Below, in pieces: positions 1 through 8,751 of a DNA stretch of 64,000 nt (position 1 is the stretch's first letter; every line of letters starts with the position of its first letter). The notes beneath the pieces are model-generated. The model was not told the DNA's origin. It saw only the letters and a list, made by a program, of their open reading frames with translations, and did not search any database. The DNA is taken from NCBI RefSeq assembly GCF_030124175.1, contig NZ_JASKMT010000008.1, positions 155,480-219,479 of the forward strand. The letters run 5' to 3'. The translations under genes and the position numbers were made by a program. This DNA comes from Streptomyces sp. 549 (GTDB taxonomy: Bacteria; Actinomycetota; Actinomycetes; Streptomycetales; Streptomycetaceae).

Positions 1-1256
1 ACCCCGCGCTGCGCGCCGCCGGGCCCGCCCGCGGCACCCTCAACAACTGCTCGCACGGCGTCACCCCGTGGGGTACCTACCTGACCTGCGAGGAGAACTG
101 GAACTCCTACTTCGGCACCGACGACCCGTCCTGGGCGCCCTCACCGCAGCAGGCCCGCTACGGCGTCAGCAAGGAAGGCTTCGGCTACCGCTGGCACCGG
201 GCCGACCCCCGGTTCGACATCGCCGTGAACCCGAACGAGGTGAACCGCTTCGGCTGGGTCGTCGAGATCGACCCGATGAACGCCCGCGCCACCCCCGTCA
301 AGCGCACCGCGCTCGGCCGCGTCAAGCACGAGGGCTGCACCATCACCGTCTCCCGCGGCCGGATCGTCGCCTACATGGGCGACGACCAGGACGGCGAGTA
401 CGTCTACAAGTTCGTCGGGTCCGGCCCCTGGCGGATGCACCGGGCACTGGGCCGCAGCCCGCTCGACCACGGCACGCTCTACGTCGCCCGCTTCGACGAC
501 GACGGGTCCGGCACCTGGCTGCCGCTGGAGTTCGGCCGCGGACCGCTGACCTCGGCCAACGGCTGGCGGGACCAGGCCGACGTGCTGCTGCGCACCCGGG
601 AGGCCGCCGACGCGGTCGGCGCGACCCGCATGGACCGCCCGGAGTGGACGGCCGTCAACCCCCGCAACAACGACGTCTACTGCACCCTCACCAACGGCAG
701 CGGCCACCCGGGCGAGGCCAACCCCCGCACACCGAACCCGTACGGGCACATCATCCGCTGGCGGGAGAAGCACGGCGACAACACCGCCACCACCTTCCGC
801 TGGAACATCTTCGTCCTGGCCGGCGACCCCGAGCGCGACGACCGCGTCGAGCTGGGCGACAACCTCTTCGGCTCACCCGACGGGCTGTGGTTCGACCCGC
901 AGGGGCGCCTGTGGATCCAGACCGACGTCTCCAACTCCTCGCAGAACCTGCCGGAGAAGGGGTACGACCGGATCGGCAACAACGCCATGCTCGCCGCCGA
1001 CCCCGCGACCGGTGAGATCCGCCGCTTCCTCGTCGGCCCGCGCGGCTGCGAGATCACCGGCGTCGTCACCACACCCGACCAGCGGACCATGTTCGTCAAC
1101 GTCCAGCACCCGGGGGAGACCACGCCGGCCTGGGGCGAGGCGACCGCGCAGAACCCGCGGGCGGTCAGCAACTGGCCCGACTTCGACCCGCAGGGCCGGC
1201 CGCGGTCCGCGACCCTCGTGATCCGCCGCACCGACGGCGGACGCGTCGGCGGCTGA
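1..1256 (+). CDS. PhoX family phosphatase, C-terminal part (5' truncated by window)
   Basis: The reading frame is open from base 3 to a TGA at 1254-1256, giving 417 visible residues; the N-terminus and any Tat signal lie outside the window. The first visible stretch contains the PhoX/DUF839 motif GTLNNCSHGVTPWGTYLTCE followed by EENW, typical of the Ca/Fe-dependent alkaline phosphatases that are exported by Tat. Later conserved blocks include KHEGCTI, YMGDD, SPDGLWFDPQGRLWIQTD and NVQHPG. The family releases phosphate from phosphomonoesters outside the cell. Substrate is not readable from the sequence. A stem-loop follows the stop. The family call is firm; the physiological role is inferred. 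Confidence 0.9.
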   Translation, partial: PALRAAGPARGTLNNCSHGVTPWGTYLTCEENWNSYFGTDDPSWAPSPQQARYGVSKEGFGYRWHRADPRFDIAVNPNEVNRFGWVVEIDPMNARATPVKRTALGRVKHEGCTITVSRGRIVAYMGDDQDGEYVYKFVGSGPWRMHRALGRSPLDHGTLYVARFDDDGSGTWLPLEFGRGPLTSANGWRDQADVLLRTREAADAVGATRMDRPEWTAVNPRNNDVYCTLTNGSGHPGEANPRTPNPYGHIIRWREKHGDNTATTFRWNIFVLAGDPERDDRVELGDNLFGSPDGLWFDPQGRLWIQTDVSNSSQNLPEKGYDRIGNNAMLAADPATGEIRRFLVGPRGCEITGVVTTPDQRTMFVNVQHPGETTPAWGEATAQNPRAVSNWPDFDPQGRPRSATLVIRRTDGGRVGG

Positions 1257-1283
1257 CCGGCCGCGCCCGCCCCTCGTGTTCGG

Positions 1284-1320
1284 CCCTGCTCGAAGCGCCC
1301 GGCAACCGCTCCGAGCAGGG
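1284..1320 (+). terminator. stem-loop after the PhoX gene
   Basis: A perfect 9-bp stem (CCCTGCTCG / CGAGCAGGG) encloses a 19-nt loop 28 bases after the PhoX stop and 40 bases before the next gene. There is no T-tract, as is usual in Streptomyces. It may act as a terminator or as a 5' leader structure of the aminotransferase gene. Confidence 0.5.
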
Positions 1321-1360
1321 CGGATAAGCAGCGCTTGGCCTCCGCGCAAGGAGGGCGGCA

Positions 1361-2458
1361 ATGGACACGGCAGCACCAGGACACGACAGTGGGAGCATGC
1401 AGCAGTCACTGGCAGCAGCCGAGTTCGCCCCGCGGACCACCTACCTCAACACCGCCTCGCACGGCCTGCACCCGGCACGCACCACCGCCGCGCTGCGCGC
1501 CGTGGTCGAGCAGACCGCCGACGGCAGCATGGACCAGCTCCGCTGGTTCGAGGACGTGGAGCGCGCCCGTGCCGCCTTCGGCCGCCTGGCCGGGTTGCCC
1601 CCCGAGCAGGTCGCCACCGGCTCCACCGTCGCCGTGCACGCCTCCCTGATCGCCGGCTCCCTGCCGCCGGGAGCGGAGGTCCTGGTGGCGGAGGGGGACT
1701 TCAGCTCCGTCATCAACCCCTTCACGATGCGCGGCGACCTTGTGGTGCGCATCGCGCCGCTGGCGGAACTGGCCGAGTCGGTCCGTCCGGACACCGCCCT
1801 CGTCGCGGTCAGCGCCGTGCAGTCGGCTGACGGGCGGGTGGCCGACCTCGAAGCGGTGGCCGCCGCCGCCCGCGCGCACGGTGCCCGCACCCTCGTCGAC
1901 ACCACCCAGTCCACCGGCTGGCTGCCGCTGGACCACAACCTGTTCGACTACACGGTGTGCGGCGCCTACAAGTGGCTGCTCTGCCCGCGCGGTACGTCGT
2001 TCCTCACCGTGCCGGAGGACGGCGGCGACCTGCGCCCGCTGCACGCCGGCTGGATCGCGGGCGAGCACCCGTGGGACAGCTGCTACGGGCCGGTGACCGA
2101 ACTGGCGCGCTCCGCGCGGCGCTTCGACGAGGCCCCGGCGTTCCTGCCGTACGTGGGAGCGGCGGCCTCGCTGTCGCTGATCGAGGAACTGGGCCAGGAG
2201 CGCGTCGGCGCGCACGACCGCGCGCTGGCGGCCCGCTTCCGCTCGGGAGCGCTGGAGCTGGGGCTGCGCCCGGTCCCCGGCGACTCGGCGGTGGCCGCCG
2301 TGCCGGGTCTGGGTGAGGCGGCCGAGCAGGTGGAGAAGGCCGGGGTGCGGGTCGCGGTCCGGGCCGGCAGCCTGCGCGCGGCCTTCCACCTCTACAACAC
2401 CGCCGAGGACGTGGACCGTCTGCTCGACGCACTCGCCGGCGTGACCCCGGCCCGCTGA
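1361..2458 (+). CDS. class V aminotransferase (PLP-dependent)
   Basis: A 365-residue protein of the class V aminotransferase / cysteine desulfurase fold. Visible features are the N-terminal YLNTASHGLHPA block, the STVAVHASL phosphate-binding region, VDTTQSTGW around the cofactor aspartate, and the PLP-binding lysine in CGAYKWLLCPRG. ATG 1361 is preceded by AAGGAGG at 1349-1355, which fixes the start. Relatives include ergothioneine EgtE-like lyases and generic aminotransferases, but no egt genes are next to it, so the substrate is unknown. It is transcribed toward the ectoine operon and separated from it by a strong bidirectional terminator. Confidence 0.85.
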   Translation: MDTAAPGHDSGSMQQSLAAAEFAPRTTYLNTASHGLHPARTTAALRAVVEQTADGSMDQLRWFEDVERARAAFGRLAGLPPEQVATGSTVAVHASLIAGSLPPGAEVLVAEGDFSSVINPFTMRGDLVVRIAPLAELAESVRPDTALVAVSAVQSADGRVADLEAVAAAARAHGARTLVDTTQSTGWLPLDHNLFDYTVCGAYKWLLCPRGTSFLTVPEDGGDLRPLHAGWIAGEHPWDSCYGPVTELARSARRFDEAPAFLPYVGAAASLSLIEELGQERVGAHDRALAARFRSGALELGLRPVPGDSAVAAVPGLGEAAEQVEKAGVRVAVRAGSLRAAFHLYNTAEDVDRLLDALAGVTPAR

Positions 2459-2465
2459 CCGGGCC

Positions 2466-2514
2466 GCACGGCGACGGGCGCCCCTGCTGTGTGCGGGGGC
2501 GCCCGTCGCCGTGC
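2466..2514. terminator. bidirectional terminator between aminotransferase and ectD
   Basis: Two arms, 2466-2484 and 2496-2514, form a perfect stem of about 19 bp around a short loop, located between the convergent stops at 2458 and 2557. It can terminate both the aminotransferase transcript and the ect operon. Confidence 0.85.
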
Positions 2515-2556
2515 GCGGTGGTCCGGGAGCGGTCGCGGCCGCTCCCGGACGGGCGG

Positions 2557-3456
2557 TCACCTCACCGGGGTGAAGTCCCGGGCGCCCAGGAACTCCGGAC
2601 GCGGGACGGGAGCCGCGAACGGCTCCACGGCGGGGTTCTCCACGCTGTTGAACACGATGAAGACGTTGCTCCTCGGGTACGGCGTGATGTTGTCGCCCGA
2701 CCCGTGCATGCAGTTGCAGTCGAACCAGGTGGCCGATCCTGCGGGGCCGGTGAACAGCTTGATCCCGTGCTCCGAGGCGAAGTCGGTCAGCGCCTCGTCG
2801 GAGGGGATGCCCGCGTCCTGCATCTGCAGCGACTTCTTGTAGTTGTCCTCCGGCGTTGCCCCCGCGCAGCCGAGGAAGGTGCGGTGCGACCCAGGCATGA
2901 TCATCAGGCCGCCGTTGGTGGTGAAGTTCTCGGTGAGAGCGATCGACACCGACACGGTCCGCATGTTCGGCAGGCCGTCCTCGGCGTGCCACGTCTCGAA
3001 GTCGGAGTGCCAGTAGAAGCCGCTGGCACCGAACCCGGGCTTGACGTTGATCCGCGACTGGTGGACGTAGACGTCCGAGCCGAGGATCTGCCGGGCACGG
3101 TCGACCAGGCGCGGGTCGCGGACCAGGCCGGCGAAGATCTCGCTGATCTTGTGGACCTCGAAGACGGTCCGGATCTCCTGCGACTTCGGCTCCACGATCG
3201 AGCGCTCGTCCTCCCGGATCACCGGGTCGGTCGTCAGCTTCTCCAGCTCACCGCGGTAGAGCAGTACCTCTTCCGGGGTGATGAGCTGCTCCATGGCGAG
3301 GAACCCGTCACGCTCGAAGCCGTCCAGCTCGGAGCCGTCCAGCGGCCCCGCAGTTCCCGGCTCGGACCAGACCACCGGGTCCTGCCGCGGGACGGCGACC
3401 TCGGTGGCGCCGCGTGTCGGGTACAGGTCGGCGGTTCGCATCGGTGCGGTGGTCAT
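2557..3456 (-). CDS. ectD: ectoine hydroxylase
   Basis: EctD converts ectoine to 5-hydroxyectoine using Fe(II), 2-oxoglutarate and O2. The 299-residue protein shows the iron-binding facial triad: FYWHSDFETWH supplies His and Asp, and CMHGSGDN supplies the distal His. The start is taken as ATG at 3456 (MTTAPMRTADLY), with GAGAGGAAGG just upstream; a longer open frame back to 3609 overlaps ectC and lacks family similarity. It is the last gene of ectABCD, 65 nt after ectC. Osmotic or heat induction is known for Streptomyces ect genes and is assumed here. Confidence 0.97.
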   Translation of the reverse strand: MTTAPMRTADLYPTRGATEVAVPRQDPVVWSEPGTAGPLDGSELDGFERDGFLAMEQLITPEEVLLYRGELEKLTTDPVIREDERSIVEPKSQEIRTVFEVHKISEIFAGLVRDPRLVDRARQILGSDVYVHQSRINVKPGFGASGFYWHSDFETWHAEDGLPNMRTVSVSIALTENFTTNGGLMIMPGSHRTFLGCAGATPEDNYKKSLQMQDAGIPSDEALTDFASEHGIKLFTGPAGSATWFDCNCMHGSGDNITPYPRSNVFIVFNSVENPAVEPFAAPVPRPEFLGARDFTPVR

Positions 3457-3521
3457 GGGCTTGCCTTCCTCTCCTCTCGTACGGTCTGTCCTTCGTGAGA
3501 CCGGACGAAGCGGGCCGCTCG

Positions 3522-3926
3522 TCAGCTCGCGTCGTCCTCGGTGAGCAGCGGGTAGACGCCGTTCTCGTCGTGGTCCTCCCGGCCGGTGACCGGCGGGTTG
3601 AAGACGCACACCACGCGGAAGTCGGTCTTCGGGCGCAGCGTGTGCTTCTCGTGCCCGTCGAGCAGGTACATCGTGCCGGGCGAGATCCAGTGCTTCTCGC
3701 CGGTCTCGTCGTTGGTGAGCTCTGCCTCACCCTCTACGCAGAGTACGGCTTCCACATGGTTCGCGTACCACATCGACGTCTCGGTACCCGCGTAGAGCAC
3801 GGTCTCGTGGAAGGAGAACCCGACCCTCTCCTTCGCCAGGATGAGGCGCTTGCTGCGCCACGTCCCGGACGCGGACCTGATGTCGCGGTCGGTGTCCTCG
3901 ATTTCCTGGAGGGATCGCACGATCAC
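3522..3926 (-). CDS. ectC: L-ectoine synthase
   Basis: EctC cyclises N-gamma-acetyl-L-2,4-diaminobutyrate to ectoine. The 134-residue protein has the standard family length and a cupin core, with [19 protein letters not shown] marking the metal-binding barrel and [13 protein letters not shown] the second cupin motif. The start is GTG 3926 (reads [16 protein letters not shown]); the nearest purine-rich stretch is about 14 nt upstream, so the start is good by family length but weak by RBS. It is the third gene of the operon and is separated from ectB by 134 nt containing a stem-loop. Confidence 0.97.
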   Translation of the reverse strand: MIVRSLQEIEDTDRDIRSASGTWRSKRLILAKERVGFSFHETVLYAGTETSMWYANHVEAVLCVEGEAELTNDETGEKHWISPGTMYLLDGHEKHTLRPKTDFRVVCVFNPPVTGREDHDENGVYPLLTEDDAS

Positions 3927-4015
3927 AGCGTGTGCTGCCTTTCTTTTCGTGGTCTTCTCGTCACGACGCGGGCGGGCGTGCCGTGCCCGCGTCCCGCGCT
4001 CTGCGGTAAAGGGGG

Positions 4016-4048
4016 CGGCCCGCCCCCCTGGTGGTGAGGGGCGGGCCG
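4016..4048 (-). terminator. intercistronic stem-loop between ectB and ectC
   Basis: Arms CGGCCCGCCCC (4016-4026) and GGGGCGGGCCG (4038-4048) form a perfect 11-bp stem in the 134-nt gap after the ectB stop. It could be a partial terminator, an RNA-stability element, or an end separating ectAB from ectCD transcripts. Confidence 0.5.
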
Positions 4049-4060
4049 TGGCGGCTCGGG

Positions 4061-5329
4061 TCAGACGGTCTCGCGGACCGCGCGGGCCAGGATGCGGAGC
4101 CCCTCGTCCAGCTCCTCCGGGCTGATCGTCAGTGCCGGGAGCAGCTTGACGACCTCGCTCTCCGGGCCGGAGGTCTCGATGAGGAGTCCCAGCTCGAAGG
4201 CACGCTTGGCCACCTTCCCGGCCAGCGGCTTGTCATGCAGTTCCAGGCCCCACACGAGTCCGCGTCCGCGGTACTCGACCACGGCCTCGGGGTGCTCCTC
4301 GGCGATGGCCTTGAGCGTGGCCTCGACCTGCTCGCCGCGGAGAAGGGTCTGCTTCTCCATCTGGTTGTCGGCCCAGTAGGTCTCCAGCGCCGCCGTGGCG
4401 GTGACGAAGGCCGGGTTGTTGCCGCGGAAGGTGCCGTTGTGCTCTCCGGGCTCCCAGATGTCCAGCTCGGGCTTGAACAGGCACAGCGACATCGGCAGGC
4501 CGTAGCCGCTGATGGACTTCGACACCGTCACGATGTCCGGGGTGACGCCGGCCTCCTCGAACGAGAAGAAGGCACCGGTGCGACCGCAGCCCATCTGGAT
4601 GTCGTCGACGATCAGCAGCATGTCGTGCCGCTCGCAGAGGTCGGCCAGGGCGCGCAGCCACTCGACCCGGGCGACGTTGATGCCGCCCTCGCCCTGCACG
4701 GTCTCCACGATGACCGCGGCCGGCTTGTTGAGACCGGAGCCGGAGTCCTCCAGCAGCCGCTCGAACCAGATGAAGTCGTCGGTGACGCCGCCCAGGTAGT
4801 CGTCGAAGGGCATCGGGGTGCCGTGTACCAGCGGGATGCCGGCTCCGGCGCGCTTGAAGGCGTTTCCGGTGACGGCCAGCGATCCCAGCGACATGCCGTG
4901 GAAGGCGTTGGTGAAGGACACGATCGACTCGCGGCCCTTGACCTTGCGCGCCAGCTTCAGCGCCGCCTCGACGGCGTTCGTCCCGGTCGGGCCGGGGAAC
5001 ATGACCTTGTACGGCAGGTCGCGGGGGCGCAGCACCAGGTTCTGGAAGGTCTCCAGGAAGGCGCGCTTGGCGACGGTGGACATGTCCAGGCCGTGCGTGA
5101 CGCCGTCCCGCTCCAGGTAGTCGATGAGGGCGCGTTTGAGCACGGGGTTGTTGTGGCCGTAGTTCAGCGAGCCGGCGCCGGCGAAGAAGTCCAGGTAGGT
5201 GTGGCCGTCCTCGTCGTGCATGTAGCTGCCCTGCGCACGGTCGAAGATCGTCGGCCAGGCGCGGCAGTAACCGCGGACCTCGGACTCAAGGGTCTCGAAA
5301 ACGCTCAGGTCGGGCTGCGTGATGGTCAC
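4061..5329 (-). CDS. ectB: diaminobutyrate--2-oxoglutarate transaminase
   Basis: EctB makes L-2,4-diaminobutyrate from aspartate semialdehyde with glutamate as amino donor, the first dedicated step of ectoine synthesis. The 422-residue class III aminotransferase contains the PLP lysine in [11 protein letters not shown], the cofactor aspartate in [15 protein letters not shown], and [14 protein letters not shown]. The start is GTG 5329 ([15 protein letters not shown]) with AGGAG six nt upstream. It lies 65 nt downstream of ectA. Confidence 0.97.
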   Translation of the reverse strand: MTITQPDLSVFETLESEVRGYCRAWPTIFDRAQGSYMHDEDGHTYLDFFAGAGSLNYGHNNPVLKRALIDYLERDGVTHGLDMSTVAKRAFLETFQNLVLRPRDLPYKVMFPGPTGTNAVEAALKLARKVKGRESIVSFTNAFHGMSLGSLAVTGNAFKRAGAGIPLVHGTPMPFDDYLGGVTDDFIWFERLLEDSGSGLNKPAAVIVETVQGEGGINVARVEWLRALADLCERHDMLLIVDDIQMGCGRTGAFFSFEEAGVTPDIVTVSKSISGYGLPMSLCLFKPELDIWEPGEHNGTFRGNNPAFVTATAALETYWADNQMEKQTLLRGEQVEATLKAIAEEHPEAVVEYRGRGLVWGLELHDKPLAGKVAKRAFELGLLIETSGPESEVVKLLPALTISPEELDEGLRILARAVRETV

Positions 5330-5394
5330 AGGGAACTCCTGAAGAGTTGAAGTGTGGGGAAGTCTGGGGGCGGACCTGTAGCGGAGCGGCGGGG

Positions 5395-5970
5395 TCAGCG
5401 CTGTGCGGCGCCCGGCGCCGGCTCCGGCGTCAGGGGGCCGATTCGGTACAGCACCTCCGGCTCGTGTCCGCTCTCCGGGAACACCTCGCCGTCGAACAGC
5501 ACCTCGCGCTCCGCAGCGGCGCCGTGCCGCTCGGCGAAGGAGGTGAACAGTCGGTTGGAGGGGGCGTTGTCAGGGGTGACGGTCGTCTCGACGCGGTCGG
5601 CACCGGACTGCTCCGCGACCCGTGCGAAGAGCCCGTCCAGCATGGCCCCGGCGAGGCCCCGGCCCCGCTGGGAGTGGTCCACCGCGACCTGCCAGACGAG
5701 CAGGGTCCCGGGCTGCTCGGGGCGCAGGTAGCCGGTGATGAAGCCGACCGGCCCGCCGTCGCCGTCGCGCGCCACCACGGAGGTGGCGGAGAAGTCCCGG
5801 CACCACAGCAGGTAGCTGTAGGAGGAGTTGAGATCGAGCACCCGGGAGTCACGGGCTATCCGCCACATTGCGGATCCGTCCTCCAGGCGTGGGGCGTCGA
5901 GCTTCAGTCCTTCCGGCATTTCCAGGAATGTGCGAGGGGCACGTGCATGGTCTGCTTGTGCGGGGGTCAT
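5395..5970 (-). CDS. ectA: L-2,4-diaminobutyrate N-gamma-acetyltransferase
   Basis: EctA acetylates diaminobutyrate with acetyl-CoA. The protein has a GNAT fold with the acetyl-CoA loop VAVDHSQRGRGLAGAMLDGL and the family blocks DLNSSYSYLLWCRDF and TVTPDNAPSNRLF. Start is placed at ATG 5970 (MTPAQADHARAPRT, 191 residues). An in-frame ATG at 6006 would add 12 residues of low-GC, non-conserved sequence. Neither start has a strong Shine-Dalgarno. It is the first gene of the ect operon; the upstream 470 bp are unusually AT-rich for this genome. Confidence 0.95.
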   Translation of the reverse strand: MTPAQADHARAPRTFLEMPEGLKLDAPRLEDGSAMWRIARDSRVLDLNSSYSYLLWCRDFSATSVVARDGDGGPVGFITGYLRPEQPGTLLVWQVAVDHSQRGRGLAGAMLDGLFARVAEQSGADRVETTVTPDNAPSNRLFTSFAERHGAAAEREVLFDGEVFPESGHEPEVLYRIGPLTPEPAPGAAQR

Positions 5971-6442
5971 GGCATCAAATTTACCCAGCAGAATCTGAAA
6001 ATGCATCGCGGTGAGGGGTTACGCCAGCGGCGTCGATATGTTATCGCGCGCACTCGCCCGCCGATGCGGACGCGCTCAGAACGGGACGCCATATGGGGAA
6101 AATACCGGACGAACCGCACCCGCTGTTGGGTCGATCACAGCTGCGTAACGTTGCCGGAACCTGTCCGAATTAAGAGTCGTCGCTCACCCTTGAAAAGAAG
6201 GATGTTTGAAGTCCGGAAAACGGGGCAGAAGAATGTGGGCTTCTGCACGCGAATTCATGTGGCAGATTCCGCGCCCACTATACCCCCGGTGGAATGTGAG
6301 CTGGCTCTCATCCTCCGCTCTCCCGGTTTACCGGCCCGGCGCGGGAGAAACCGCCCCACGGCGGCGGCCCCCTTCCCTCCTCACCGCCCGTAGCGGCCCG
6401 TCCCCCTGCCGTCGCCCGCAGTCCGGCTCGTACAGTGCGGGC
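5971..6442. promoter_or_regulatory. AT-rich divergent intergenic region, ectA / amidohydrolase
   Basis: This 472-base gap holds no convincing gene. Roughly 5975-6300 is visibly richer in A and T than its surroundings, as expected for the osmoregulated ect promoter, but I could not assign a single -35/-10 pair on the minus strand. On the plus strand GGAAC (6156-6160) and CGTC (6178-6181) are 17 nt apart, which fits an ECF sigma-factor promoter reading toward the amidohydrolase. This is pattern matching only. Confidence 0.5.
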
Positions 6443-7534
6443 ATGAGCCAGAGCGCGGTGCTGCACATCAAGGGGCGGGTCCTGGTGGGGCCCGACGACG
6501 TCCGGGACGAGCTGTGGGCGGTCGACGGCCGCGTCACCTTCGAGCGGCCCCCGGCGGCCCTGGGCGCCACCGTGCTGGAGGGCTGGGTGCTGCCCGGGCT
6601 GGTGGACGCCCACTGCCACGTCGGGCTGGACGCGCACGGCGCGGTCGACGAACCGACCACCGAGAAGCAGGCGCTCACCGACCGCGACGCCGGAACGCTG
6701 CTCATCCGCGACGCCGGTTCCGCGGCCGACACCCGCTGGGTCGACGACCGGGAGGACCTGCCGAAGATCATCCGGGCCGGCCGCCACCTCGCGCGGACCC
6801 GCCGCTACATCCGCAACTACGCGCACGAGATCGAGCCCGGCGACCTGCCCGCCTACGTACGGCGGGAGGCCCGCCGGGGTGACGGCTGGGTGAAGCTGGT
6901 CGGGGACTGGATCGACCGCGAGCACGGGGACCTGACCGCGTGCTGGCCGCGCGGCGCGCTGGAGGCGGCCATCGCCGCCGCCCACGAGGAGGGCGCCCGG
7001 GTCACCGCGCACTGCTTCGCCGAGGAGTCGCTGCGCGACCTGGTGGAGGCGGGCATCGACTGCGTCGAACACGCCACCGGCCTCACCGAGGACACCATCC
7101 CGCTGTTCGCCGAGCGCGGGGTGGCGATCGTGCCCACCCTGGTCAACATCGCGACCTTCCCGCAGCTCGCCGCCGGGGGTGAGGGCAAGTTCCCCCGCTG
7201 GTCGGCCCACATGCGCGCGCTGCACGCCCGCCGCTACGAGACCGTGCGCGCGGCGTACGACGCCGGCATCCCCGTCTTCGTCGGCACCGACGCGGGCGGG
7301 TCGCTGCCGCACGGCCTGGTCGCGGAGGAGGTCGCCGAACTCGTCCGCGCGGGCCTCCCCCCGCTGGAGGCGCTGTCCGCCACCACCTGGCGGGCCCGTA
7401 CCTGGCTGGGCCGTCCCGGCCTGGAGGAGGGCGCCCCTGCGGACCTGGTGGTCTACGAGGCGGACCCGCGCGCCGACGTCCGGGTGCTGGCCGCGCCTCG
7501 GCACGTGGTGCTGCGGGGGCGCGTCGTGCAGTAG
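6443..7534 (+). CDS. metal-dependent amidohydrolase family protein
   Basis: A 363-residue TIM-barrel amidohydrolase. The metal ligands are readable: GLVDAHCHVGLD (HxH), a candidate bridging lysine in GWVKLVGDW, RVTAHCFAEES (His), DCVEHATGLTED (His) and VGTDAGGSLPHG (catalytic Asp). An N-terminal beta-sandwich and a C-terminal ADLVVYEADPR segment complete the typical composite domain. Start is ATG 6443 (MSQSAVLHIKGRVL); upstream in-frame codons are non-conserved. The substrate class (imidazolone, prolidase-like, other) cannot be decided from sequence. Confidence 0.88.
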   Translation: MSQSAVLHIKGRVLVGPDDVRDELWAVDGRVTFERPPAALGATVLEGWVLPGLVDAHCHVGLDAHGAVDEPTTEKQALTDRDAGTLLIRDAGSAADTRWVDDREDLPKIIRAGRHLARTRRYIRNYAHEIEPGDLPAYVRREARRGDGWVKLVGDWIDREHGDLTACWPRGALEAAIAAAHEEGARVTAHCFAEESLRDLVEAGIDCVEHATGLTEDTIPLFAERGVAIVPTLVNIATFPQLAAGGEGKFPRWSAHMRALHARRYETVRAAYDAGIPVFVGTDAGGSLPHGLVAEEVAELVRAGLPPLEALSATTWRARTWLGRPGLEEGAPADLVVYEADPRADVRVLAAPRHVVLRGRVVQ

Positions 7535-7551
7535 CGACTGCGGATTCGAGT

Positions 7552-7635
7552 ACTCGTGCGGAAACCCCCCGTACGAGTGAACCCACGTGACGTAGCTGGC
7601 AGACCACGCTCCGTGCGTCAACGATGGCGTGGTCT
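7552..7635. terminator. pair of stem-loops between amidohydrolase and surface-protein gene
   Basis: Stem 1 pairs 7552-7561 with 7569-7578 (ACTCGTGCGG with CCGTACGAGT, one mismatch). Stem 2 pairs AGACCACGC (7601-7609) with GCGTGGTCT (7627-7635), a perfect 9 bp. The first starts 17 bases after the amidohydrolase stop and is a likely terminator; the second may belong to the leader of the next gene. Confidence 0.5.
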
Positions 7636-7707
7636 CCGTCACCGGTACGAGCGATGTCCCCCATGGCCGTGCCGGTGACGCCATGCCTTATGTGGGGGTT
7701 TCTCACC

Positions 7708-8658
7708 GTGTATTCGACCGTTCGCCGTCCCGCTCTCAGCCTGCTCGCCGCCGCCGCCCTCGTCGGGGTCGCCGGTGTCCCCGCCCACGCCACCGGGGAC
7801 GCCGACCCCGGCGAGGCCAGGGCGTCCGTGCTGCGCACCGGCCTGGACGTGGGACTGCTCAACAAGACCGTCGACGTGCCGCTCTCCGTCACGCTCAACG
7901 AGGTCTCCGCCCCCGGTCAAAGCGGCGGCAGCGCGGAGAACACCGCGCTCACCGCCGAACTGGACGGGGTGAACCGCGGCAAGCCGTTCAGCGTGCTGCG
8001 CGCCGACGTCGCCACCGCGCGGGCCGACGTCCAGGACAAGAAGGCCGAGGCCGAGGTGGTGCTCGCCCGGGCCCGGGTCCACGTGCCCGGCCTACCGCTG
8101 CTGTCCGTCATCGAGGTCGAGAAGGTCACCTCCAAGGCGGTCTGCGCGGCCGGAGCGCAGCCGACCGCCGAGTCCAACGTGCTGGGGTCGGTCTCCGTCC
8201 TGGGCAAGAAGGTCAAGCTCACCGCGGGCGGACCGACGGTCGTGGAAGTGCCCAAGATCGGCAAGGTCACGCTGGAGCTCTCCAGGACCGAGACCACCAG
8301 CCGCACCGCCGCTGCCGCAGCCCTCTCACTCGACGTGGCCGTCAACCCGCTCGATCTGAACGTGGCCGAGGTCGAGGGCAGCGTCACGCTCGCCGAGGTC
8401 AGCTGCCGCACGCCGAAGGCGGCCAAGGAGGTCACCACCCAGACGGTGCCCACCGAGCAGCCCGAGGAGAAGCCGGAGGAGAAGGCCGGCGAGGAGGCCG
8501 ACGAGGAGCCCGCGGTGCGGGTGGAGAAGGAGGAGCCGAACGGACCCAACCTGGCGGCGACCGGCGGCGACTCCCGCACGCCGTACCTCGTCGGCGGTGC
8601 GGCCCTGCTGCTCGGCGCCGGTGGCGGCCTGGTGCTCGCCCGGCGACGCCGCAGCTGA
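7708..8658 (+). CDS. SCO1860-like LAXTG-anchored surface protein
   Basis: A 316-residue exported protein. It starts with a signal peptide (YSTVRRPALSLLAAAALVG, then VPAHA-TG cleavage region) and ends with a sortase signal: LAATG, a hydrophobic stretch YLVGGAALLLGAGGGLVL, and the basic tail ARRRRS. An acidic Glu-rich spacer (about residues 255-285) precedes the motif. This architecture matches the SCO1860 family of LAETG-anchored proteins; here the motif reads LAATG. Start is set at GTG 7708 with GGGGG at 7694-7698; an in-frame ATG lies at 7690. It is probably linked to peptidoglycan by a class E-type sortase encoded elsewhere. Function on the surface is unknown. Confidence 0.88.
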   Translation: MYSTVRRPALSLLAAAALVGVAGVPAHATGDADPGEARASVLRTGLDVGLLNKTVDVPLSVTLNEVSAPGQSGGSAENTALTAELDGVNRGKPFSVLRADVATARADVQDKKAEAEVVLARARVHVPGLPLLSVIEVEKVTSKAVCAAGAQPTAESNVLGSVSVLGKKVKLTAGGPTVVEVPKIGKVTLELSRTETTSRTAAAAALSLDVAVNPLDLNVAEVEGSVTLAEVSCRTPKAAKEVTTQTVPTEQPEEKPEEKAGEEADEEPAVRVEKEEPNGPNLAATGGDSRTPYLVGGAALLLGAGGGLVLARRRRS

Positions 8659-8665
8659 CGGCAGC

Positions 8666-8700
8666 GACCGGCCGCTGCCCGCTCACGGGCGCGGCCGGTC
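8666..8700. terminator. terminator between surface-protein gene and cobC
   Basis: GACCGGCCGC (8666-8675) pairs perfectly with GCGGCCGGTC (8691-8700) between the convergent stops at 8658 and 8752. It can serve both transcripts. Confidence 0.75.
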
Positions 8701-8751
8701 AGCCTCGCCGCCTGGACCGTTCTCGGGTCCGCGGCGGTCAGCGGACGCCGG

